Assembly (NCBI RefSeq): GCF_030269545.1
Contig: NZ_BSTN01000010.1
Coordinates: 124,001-188,000, forward strand
DNA: 64,000 bases
Direction: 5' to 3'
DNA from: Actinomadura sp. NBRC 104425
GTDB taxonomy: Bacteria > Actinomycetota > Actinomycetes > Streptosporangiales > Streptosporangiaceae
In this document: positions 57,845 to 64,000 of the stretch, piece by piece
How positions within the stretch are numbered: the stretch's first letter is position 1
Layout: each line of letters begins with the position of its first letter
Notes under the pieces: generated by a model
Seen by the model: the letters and a program-made list of their open reading frames with translations, nothing else
Databases searched by the model: none
Told to the model about the DNA's origin: nothing
Translations under genes and position numbers: made by a program

Positions 57845-60781
57845 GTGAGACGACGATTGCGATGGCGCGACCGAAGGCGCCCGTTCACCGCGGTGGGCGC
57901 CGTGCTGGTGCTGCTCGGCGGCCTGCTCACCGCCGTGGCGGCGCCGGCGCAGGCCGCCGCGGGCTGCAAGGTGGTGTACACCAAGAACGACTGGGGCAAC
58001 GGCTTCACCGTCAGCATCGACATCACCAACACCGGCGACGCCCTGTCCGGCTGGGAGCTGACCTACTCCTATACCGGCGACCAGCGGCTGACCAGCGGAT
58101 GGAACGGCACCTGGTCGCAGACCGGGCAGCAGGTCAGCGTGCAGAACGCCGCCTGGAACGGCTCGCTGGCCTCCGGCGCGACGGTCAACGTGGGCGCCCA
58201 GTTCACCTACTCCGGCAGCAACGCCGACCCGACCGCGTTCTTCCTCAACGGCACCCGCTGCAACGACACCGCCGCCGCGCCGACCGTCACGCTGACCAGC
58301 CCGGCCGCCGGCGCCACCTACTCGGTGGGCGCCTCCGTTCCGCTGGCGGCCACCGCCACCGCCGGGACCGGCGCCACGGTGAGCAAGGTCGAGTTCTACA
58401 GCCAGGACGGCCTGCTGGCGCCCGGTGACACCACCGCGCCGTACACGCTGGACTGGACGCCGACCGAGGCGGGCGACTACTCGCTCTACGCCAAGGTCAC
58501 CGACAGCACCGGCGCGACCGCCGAGTCGGCACCGGTCGGCATCACGGTGACCGACGAGGCGAGCATCGTCGCCGGCCCGACCACGCTCACGGTCACCCAG
58601 GGCGGCAAGGTCACCTACGGTGTCAAGCTGTCCAGGGCGCCGGCATCCAACGTCACCGTCACCACGACCCGCACGTCCGGGAACAGCGCGCTGAGCGTCA
58701 CCGCCGGCGGGCAGCTCACCTTCACCCCGCAGAACTGGTCCACCGCGCAGAACGTGGAGATCAGCGCCGCCGACACCGGCACCGGAGCGGCCACGTTCAC
58801 CTCGACGGCCACCGGCTACGCCCCGGCCGAGGTCACCGTCACCCAGGTCGACGCCGGCGGCGGTGTCTACCAGCAGCGCTTCCTCGACCAGTACAACAAG
58901 ATCAAGGACCCGGCGAACGGGTACTTCAGCCCCGAGGGCATCCCGTACCACTCGGTGGAGACCTTCATGGTGGAGGCCCCCGACCACGGGCACGAGACGA
59001 CCTCCGAGGCGTACAGCTACCTGATCTGGCTGGAGGCGATGTACGGCAGGGTGACCCAGAACTGGGCGCCGTTCAACGCCGCGTGGGCGCTGATGGAGAA
59101 GTACATGATCCCCACCCACGCCGACCAGCCGACCAACTCCTTCTACCAGGCGGGCAAGCCCGCCACCTACGCGCCCGAGCACCCCGACCCGAGCAGCTAC
59201 CCGGCCCAGCTGGACAGCAGCATCCCGGTCGGGCAGGACCCGATCGCCGGCGAGCTGAAGTCGGCCTACGGCACCGACGACATCTACGGCATGCACTGGT
59301 TGCAGGACGTCGACAACGTCTACGGCTACGGCAACACCCCCGGCGGCGGTTGCGAGGAGGGGCCGTCCGCCGACGGCCCGTCCTACATCAACACCTACCA
59401 GCGCGGCTCGCAGGAGTCGGTGTTCGAGACGATCCCGCAGCCCACCTGCGACGCGTTCAAGTACGGCGGTCCCAACGGCTACCTGGACCTGTTCACCGGG
59501 GACGCCAGCTACGCCCGGCAGTGGAAGTTCACCAACGCCCCCGACGCCGACGCGCGCGCGGTGCAGGCCGCGTACTGGGCCGACGTGTGGGCCAAGGCGC
59601 AGAACAAGGGCGGCGACGTGTCCGCCACGGTGGCCAAGGCCGGGAAGCTGGGCGACTACCTGAGGTACTCCTTCTTCGACAAGTACTTCAAGAAGATCGG
59701 CAACTGCTACCCGGCGTCGACCTGCCCGGGCGGCTCCGGCAAGGACAGCGCCCACTACCTGCTGTCGTGGTACTACGCCTGGGGCGGCGCGCTGGACACC
59801 AGCGCGGGCTGGGCCTGGCGCATCGGCGACGGCGCGTCCCACTTCGGCTACCAGAACCCGATGGCGGCCTACGCCCTGGTCAACGACCCGGCCCTGGAGC
59901 CCAAGGGTGCGACGGCCAAGACGGACTGGTCGACCAGCCTCACCCGGCAGCTGCAGCTGTACAAGTGGCTGCAGTCGGCCGAGGGCGGCATCGCCGGGGG
60001 CGTGACCAACAGCTGGGACGGCAGCTACAGCACCCCGCCGTCCGGCCTGACCAAGTTCTTCGGGATGGCCTACGACTGGCAGCCCGTCTACCACGACCCG
60101 CCCAGCAACCAGTGGTTCGGGTTCCAGGCGTGGTCGATGGAGCGCGTCGCCGAGTACTACTACGTCACCGGCAGCGCCGACGCCAAGACCATCCTGGACA
60201 AGTGGGTCGGCTGGGTGCTGGACAACACCACGGCCGACCCGTCGACCGGCGACTACCAGATCCCCTCCACGCTGCGGTGGGAGGGGCAGCCGGACGCCGA
60301 CTGGTCCAGCACCAGCGGCATGCCGCCCGCCAACACCGGGCTGCACGTCACCGTCGTCGACCGCACCCAGGACGTCGGCGTGACCGCGGCGCTGGCCAGG
60401 GCGCTGTCCTACTACGCGGCCAAGGCGGGCCACGCGCAGGCCAAGCAGACCGCCAAGGACCTGCTGGACGCGCTGTGGCGGCACCAGGACGCCAAGGGCG
60501 TGTCGGTGCCGGAGACCAAGGCCGACTACAAGCGCGTCGCCGACCCGGTGTACGTGCCCGCGGGCTGGACCGGCACGATGCCCAACGGCGACCCGATCAA
60601 CTCCAGCTCCACGTTCATGTCCATCCGGTCCTTCTACCAGAACGACCCCGACTACCAGCGCGTGTGGGCGTACGCCACGGGCGCGAGCTCCACGGCGCCG
60701 GTGTTCAACTACCACCGCTTCTGGGCCCAGGCCGACGTGGCGATGGCGATGGCCGACTACGGGAGCCTGTTCAACGAGTGA
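57845..60781 (+). CDS. Secreted GH48 reducing-end cellobiohydrolase with CBM2
   Basis: Processive exocellulase of 978 aa (Thermobifida Cel48A is 984). GTG start after AAAGGAA; basic signal peptide to about aa 38. CBM2 aa 41-139 (Cys41-Cys139; NDWGNGF, SGWNG, AAWNG), Ig-like domain about 146-236 (VEFYSQDGLLAPG), a second beta domain about 240-336 and GH48 from about 340, with the acid Glu in GHETTSEAYSYL (384/388), YGMHWLQDVDNVYGYG, CPGGSGKDSAHYLLSWYYAW and YKRVADPVYVPAGWTG. It follows celR and would act with GH6 from the opposite chain end. A terminator closes it. Confidence 0.95.
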   Translation: MRRRLRWRDRRRPFTAVGAVLVLLGGLLTAVAAPAQAAAGCKVVYTKNDWGNGFTVSIDITNTGDALSGWELTYSYTGDQRLTSGWNGTWSQTGQQVSVQNAAWNGSLASGATVNVGAQFTYSGSNADPTAFFLNGTRCNDTAAAPTVTLTSPAAGATYSVGASVPLAATATAGTGATVSKVEFYSQDGLLAPGDTTAPYTLDWTPTEAGDYSLYAKVTDSTGATAESAPVGITVTDEASIVAGPTTLTVTQGGKVTYGVKLSRAPASNVTVTTTRTSGNSALSVTAGGQLTFTPQNWSTAQNVEISAADTGTGAATFTSTATGYAPAEVTVTQVDAGGGVYQQRFLDQYNKIKDPANGYFSPEGIPYHSVETFMVEAPDHGHETTSEAYSYLIWLEAMYGRVTQNWAPFNAAWALMEKYMIPTHADQPTNSFYQAGKPATYAPEHPDPSSYPAQLDSSIPVGQDPIAGELKSAYGTDDIYGMHWLQDVDNVYGYGNTPGGGCEEGPSADGPSYINTYQRGSQESVFETIPQPTCDAFKYGGPNGYLDLFTGDASYARQWKFTNAPDADARAVQAAYWADVWAKAQNKGGDVSATVAKAGKLGDYLRYSFFDKYFKKIGNCYPASTCPGGSGKDSAHYLLSWYYAWGGALDTSAGWAWRIGDGASHFGYQNPMAAYALVNDPALEPKGATAKTDWSTSLTRQLQLYKWLQSAEGGIAGGVTNSWDGSYSTPPSGLTKFFGMAYDWQPVYHDPPSNQWFGFQAWSMERVAEYYYVTGSADAKTILDKWVGWVLDNTTADPSTGDYQIPSTLRWEGQPDADWSSTSGMPPANTGLHVTVVDRTQDVGVTAALARALSYYAAKAGHAQAKQTAKDLLDALWRHQDAKGVSVPETKADYKRVADPVYVPAGWTGTMPNGDPINSSSTFMSIRSFYQNDPDYQRVWAYATGASSTAPVFNYHRFWAQADVAMAMADYGSLFNE

Positions 60782-60806
60782 CGCCCTGAACCACCCGAGG
60801 GGGTGA

Positions 60807-60838
60807 GACGGGCGGGGGCCGCGCGGCCCCCGCCCGTC
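60807..60838 (+). terminator. Terminator after GH48
   Basis: GACGGGCGGGGGCC (60807-60820) pairs with GGCCCCCGCCCGTC (60825-60838), 4-base loop, followed by GCGTTTT: a complete intrinsic terminator. Confidence 0.9.
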
Positions 60839-60870
60839 GCGTTTTCGATGCGGCCCGGCGGGCCCGCGGA

Positions 60871-61302
60871 TCAGTGGTGGACGCGGCGGCCGCTGATCTC
60901 CGCCGGGACCATCCGGATGTGCGCGCCCCGCTCGCCGCCCGGCCACGGCTCCACGGGCGCGGCGCCGGCGGACTCGTCCTCCGACAGCTGCCGGGCGCCC
61001 CCGCGCAGCAGCACGCTCCAGCCCTCGTGCCGCGCCTCGTCGAACCGGTCGACCTCGAAGGCGATCCGCACCTGCGCGCCCTCCAGCGCGGTGCTCAGCG
61101 CCTGGCTGAGGCGGCTGGTCAGATCGGTGCGGAACACCACCGTGCCGTCCTCGACGACGTAGTTCACCGGGATCACGGCGGGGCCCTCGCCGTCGTTGAA
61201 GGCGACCCGGCCGACGCCGCCCGGCGTGATCAGCCGCAGGCACTCCTCGCGGTCCAGCTCCTCCAGGACGGCGCCGCCGCCCCCGCCCGTTGCCGTGTTC
61301 AT
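60871..61302 (-). CDS. Pyridoxamine 5'-phosphate oxidase-like flavin-binding protein
   Basis: Small protein of 143 aa with the PNPOx-like split-barrel fold: ECLRLITPGGVGRVAFNDGE, AVIPVNYVVEDGTVVFRT, and GWSVLLRGGARQLSEDE with a charged C-terminus. Such proteins bind FMN, F420 or haem; the cofactor cannot be told here. GGGAG lies just before the ATG at 61302. It is an unlinked housekeeping-type gene between two cellulase genes. Confidence 0.85.
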   Translation of the reverse strand: MNTATGGGGGAVLEELDREECLRLITPGGVGRVAFNDGEGPAVIPVNYVVEDGTVVFRTDLTSRLSQALSTALEGAQVRIAFEVDRFDEARHEGWSVLLRGGARQLSEDESAGAAPVEPWPGGERGAHIRMVPAEISGRRVHH

Positions 61303-61457
61303 GGATCTCCCTCGATCACGCGATCTGTGGTACCAGATCCAGCTTTCCCCCGATGCGGTGAGCGACGCCTCCGGGGGTGCCCGGTGGCGTCGCTGATCGT
61401 CCGCGGCCGCGCCGGGGGAGGGCGATCGGGCCGGGGCGGCGCCGGTCGGTCGGCCGG

Positions 61458-63767
61458 TCAGCCGGAGGTGTCGCCGTAGACGATGCCGCGGCCGTTGGTG
61501 CCCAGGTAGACGCGGCCGTAGACGCGGGGGTCGCCGGTCAGTGCCTCGCCCATGTTGCCGTACTGGTGCTGGTCGTCGTTGACGCGCACCCAGGTGGCGC
61601 CGGTGTCGTCGGAGCGGAAGACGCCCGTGACGCCGCCGACCGTGCCGACCAGGTACAGCGCCTGGTACGAGCGGCCCGGCGCGGCCTTGCCGAAGCCGAT
61701 GTTCACGGCCTTGGTCACCGCCGAGACCCTGGTGAACGAGGCGCCCGAGTCGGTGGAGTGGTACAGGCCGCTGTCACCGGCCAGCCAGATGTCGCCTTCG
61801 CGGCCGGGGACGGCCTTGAACTTCGCCGACGACGGAAGCCCGGACGCGGCGGTGGCGGTGAACGACTGGCCGCCGTCGGTGCTGACGTAGAAGCGGCCGC
61901 CCGAGAACGCGTAGAACTTCTGCGGGTTGACCCGGTCGGACTCGACGACGGCGTTGGCCGGCACGCCCGACGACTGCGACCAGGAGTTGCCGAAGCCCAC
62001 CGAGTACACCACCGGCTGGCCGCTGTCGCCCGGCGCCCACACGAACCGGCTGCCGTCGGCGGCCGCCGCGACCGTGCCGCCCTTGTTGACGCCGCCCGGC
62101 TCGGCGGCCTGCCACCAGTTCGCACCGCCGTCGGTGGAGAAGGCGACGTGGGAGTCGTTCGGCCGGTCGGAGTCGGTGAAGTCGCCCGCCCGCACCATCA
62201 CCGACGGGTTGTTCTCGGCGTAGTCGAGGCTGGTGGTGCTGGTGAAGTTCGGCCGCACGAACATGGTCGACGGCACGGTGCCCAGGTCGTCGTGCCGGAA
62301 GCCGCCGATGTCGCCGAGGGCGCTGACCAGCGGCGCCCCGGACGGCGGGCTGACCAGGTCCAGGACGGCGGTCTCCTCCAGCCCCGCCACCATGGGCCGG
62401 ATGGTGATCTGGCCGCCGGAGTCCCACCGGGTCAGGTCCTCGGTGCCGTAGATGGTGGCGCCCGTCCCGTACATCATCCGGTTGGAGTCGAACGGGTCGA
62501 TCTCCAGCGACTCGGTCATCCAGCCGAGCTTCGGGGTGACCTCGGGCGGCGACGGGTTGGTGCCGAACGTCAGCCACGGCACCGACGAGATGTCCATCGT
62601 GTAGCGGAAGCTGCGGTTGGGGTAGCTCGTCCAGTCCCAGATGCGCGTCCAGGTCTGGCCGCCGTCGGTGCTGCGGAAGAAGATGACGTCGGGCCACCAG
62701 GAGATCTGCGTGGCGACCATGAGGGTGCCGGGGCGCTGCCGGTCGACGGTCAGGCCGCTGTAGCCGAAGTAGGCGTCCGAGCTGGTCGACGGGACCGGGC
62801 TGATCCGGGTCCACGCCGAGGTCTGGGTGTCGAACTTCCACACGTCGCCCTTGGCGCCGCTGTAGGGGCCCGCGGTGTCGGACGTGGCGATGTAGAGGGC
62901 GTGCCCGGCCGCGTCCAGCACGCCCTTGTGCGCGATGTAGCCGGTCGGCTGCCCGGGGACGCGCTCCCAGGTGGCGCCCGCGTCGGTGCTGCGGTAGACG
63001 GTGTTGTCCTTGTCGGCGACGCCGACGTAGATGGTGCGGGTGGGGCTGCCCGAGGTGCCGGTGCTCTCGTCGAACGTCACCCACACCACGCCGGGCCGGT
63101 GGCTGCCGTACCCGTTGGGGTCGGACGGGTCGTCGCTGTAGTTGCCGGGGTTGGGGAAGCTGGACACCTTCGACCAGGTCGCGCCCCGGTCGGTGCTGCG
63201 CCACAGCCCGTTGCCCTCGGGGGCGCCGAGGTAGAGCACGCGGTTGTCGTTGGGGTCGACGGCGAGCCGTTCGCCCATGCCGCGTCCGGGCATGTTGCCG
63301 CCGAGCTTGAACGGCAGCGGCGTGACCTGCCAGGTGGCGCCCCGGTCGGAGGAGCGCAGGATCGCGCCGTTGTTGGGGTCCCAGCTGTTGGTGTACATCC
63401 CGGCGGCGACATAGACGCGGTCGGCGTCCACGGGGTCGGCGGCCAGGCTCACCACGCCGTTGTAGCCCCACCGGTCCCAGCCCACCCAGTCCAGCAGCGG
63501 GATCCAGCGCCGGGACGACTGGTCCCAGCGGTAGGCGCCGCCGATGTCGGTGCGGGCGTAGATCAGGTTGCGCTCCTTGCGGCTGAAGACGATGCCCGGG
63601 ACGAACCCGCCGCCCGCGATCTGCACGTTCCGCCACGTGTAGGTCTCGGCGGCGGCCGCCGCGGGGAGCGCGGCGGGAGCGGCCAGCGGCGCGGCGCTCA
63701 GCGCCAGCGCGGCCAGCAGCGCCGCCGCGCGGCGGGGGCTGCGGGGTCTGCGTCGGTCTCCTCGCAT
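61458..63767 (-). CDS. Secreted GH74 xyloglucanase
   Basis: Exported endo-xyloglucanase of 769 aa, two seven-bladed propellers, without an added CBM (Thermobifida Cel74A carries one). Signal peptide about aa 1-40 with a twin-arginine-like, very basic start. Catalytic Asp74 (ARTDIGGAYRW) and the second Asp in SALGDIGGFRHDD; repeated sialidase-type turns (SSDRGATW, STDRGATW, STDAGATW, STDGGQTW, STDSGASF). An operator TCGAAGCGCTTCGA lies 40 bases before the ATG, placing it in the same regulon as the xyloglucan side-chain enzymes and transporter. It produces the oligosaccharides the other enzymes take apart. Confidence 0.94.
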   Translation of the reverse strand: MRGDRRRPRSPRRAAALLAALALSAAPLAAPAALPAAAAAETYTWRNVQIAGGGFVPGIVFSRKERNLIYARTDIGGAYRWDQSSRRWIPLLDWVGWDRWGYNGVVSLAADPVDADRVYVAAGMYTNSWDPNNGAILRSSDRGATWQVTPLPFKLGGNMPGRGMGERLAVDPNDNRVLYLGAPEGNGLWRSTDRGATWSKVSSFPNPGNYSDDPSDPNGYGSHRPGVVWVTFDESTGTSGSPTRTIYVGVADKDNTVYRSTDAGATWERVPGQPTGYIAHKGVLDAAGHALYIATSDTAGPYSGAKGDVWKFDTQTSAWTRISPVPSTSSDAYFGYSGLTVDRQRPGTLMVATQISWWPDVIFFRSTDGGQTWTRIWDWTSYPNRSFRYTMDISSVPWLTFGTNPSPPEVTPKLGWMTESLEIDPFDSNRMMYGTGATIYGTEDLTRWDSGGQITIRPMVAGLEETAVLDLVSPPSGAPLVSALGDIGGFRHDDLGTVPSTMFVRPNFTSTTSLDYAENNPSVMVRAGDFTDSDRPNDSHVAFSTDGGANWWQAAEPGGVNKGGTVAAAADGSRFVWAPGDSGQPVVYSVGFGNSWSQSSGVPANAVVESDRVNPQKFYAFSGGRFYVSTDGGQSFTATAASGLPSSAKFKAVPGREGDIWLAGDSGLYHSTDSGASFTRVSAVTKAVNIGFGKAAPGRSYQALYLVGTVGGVTGVFRSDDTGATWVRVNDDQHQYGNMGEALTGDPRVYGRVYLGTNGRGIVYGDTSG

Positions 63768-63806
63768 CGGGGGCCTCCTCGTGACGCGGTTGCCCCCGGA
63801 GGGTGG

Positions 63807-63860
63807 TCGAAGCGCTTCGACGTGGTCAAGGAAAACGCCCGCCCGGCGGAATCTTTCACG
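63807..63860 (-). promoter_or_regulatory. TCGAAGCGCTTCGA operator before GH74
   Basis: Perfect 14-bp palindrome at 63807-63820, 40 bases upstream of the GH74 start. One CGTGAAAG octamer (63853-63860, minus strand) lies further upstream. No convincing -35/-10 pair found. Confidence 0.8.
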
Positions 63861-63905
63861 CCGTCCCGCGCGGCCCGGCGCACCGCCCGGCCGGCGCGGG
63901 GACGC

Positions 63906-64000
63906 TCAGCGGGCCAGGGCGGCGGTCCCCGCCCCGGTCAGGATGGTGTCGTCCTGCGGGGTGTGGATCCGCGCGCACAGCACGTCGCGGTAATGCCGCT
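63906..64000 (-). CDS. C-terminal end of an unidentified protein
   Basis: Thirty-one codons end at a TGA at 63906: RHYRDVLCARIHTPQDDTIL and TGAGTAALAR, with third-position GC typical of a real gene here. The rest lies beyond base 64000, and the tail is too short to name a family. Confidence 0.5.
   Translation of the reverse strand, partial: RHYRDVLCARIHTPQDDTILTGAGTAALAR

Noticed and set aside
18695..63820. Repeated 14-mers considered as a dispersed CRISPR-like or mobile repeat
   Set aside because: They are short palindromes, each directly before a sugar-enzyme gene and over promoter elements, so they are operators.

Overview
The window is very GC-rich, with actinomycete codon use (G/C at almost every third position, GTG starts, purine-rich ribosome binding sites, many four-base ATGA/GTGA overlaps). 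The cellulase set (GH6, GH48, GH74, AA10, with a LacI-type CelR regulator and 14-bp CelR boxes) is like that of Thermobifida and related soil or compost actinomycetes. I infer a Streptosporangiales-type organism, genus not determined. The window is chromosomal, with no rRNA, tRNA, CRISPR or phage genes seen, and no insertion sequences.

Layout. (1) 1-7880, minus strand: a LacI-controlled sugar-acid operon (enolase-superfamily dehydratase, alcohol dehydrogenase, U32-like protein) running into an MmsAB/ChvE-type monosaccharide ABC transporter. (2) 8288-12853, plus: two secreted GH43 enzymes (CBM42, CBM13) and a GH10 xylanase preceded by four phased CGAAANTTTCG operators. (3) 12989-18380: a three-gene 2-oxoacid dehydrogenase (E1a/E1b/E2) operon, a divergent GntR/FCD regulator and a peptidoglycan-binding protein. 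(4) 18763-24755: xylB-xylA, then an oxidoreductase/DUF993/TIM-barrel operon with two operators built into its promoter. (5) 24825-26950: a TetR regulator divergent from a probable latex-clearing protein (rubber oxygenase). (6) 27084-33455: a LacI regulator, a cellulose-type AA10 LPMO, a transmembrane Ser/Thr kinase whose extracellular part is a CBM2, a ThuA-like protein, an orphan LacI-type promoter, and an ECF sigma factor with a membrane partner. (7) 33828-49532: an ABC transporter fused in one operon with GH31 and GH1, a LacI regulator, then GH3-GH35-GH29. (8) 49795-52682: two pectin lyases (PL11, PL1), then decayed SDR/TetR fragments. (9) 53444-63767: GH6, a lipoprotein, CelR, GH48, a flavin-binding protein and GH74.

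How it works together. Secreted GH6, GH48 and AA10 attack cellulose; GH10 and the GH43 pair attack arabinoxylan; PL11 and PL1 attack pectin. GH74, GH31, GH35, GH29 and GH1/GH3 together cover every linkage of fucogalactoxyloglucan. The identical 14-mer TCGAAGCGCTTCGA stands before xylB, the transporter-GH31-GH1 operon, GH3-GH35-GH29 and GH74, which defines a probable xyloglucan regulon under the LacI protein at 40739. Perfect CelR boxes (TGGGAGCGCTCCCA) lie at 33598, 56329 and 56568. At least five operator classes can be read by eye, four of them sharing an AGCGCT core, alongside four LacI proteins with different recognition-helix residues. Two possible membrane sensing systems (kinase-CBM2 and sigma/anti-sigma-like pair) sit at the centre of the island.
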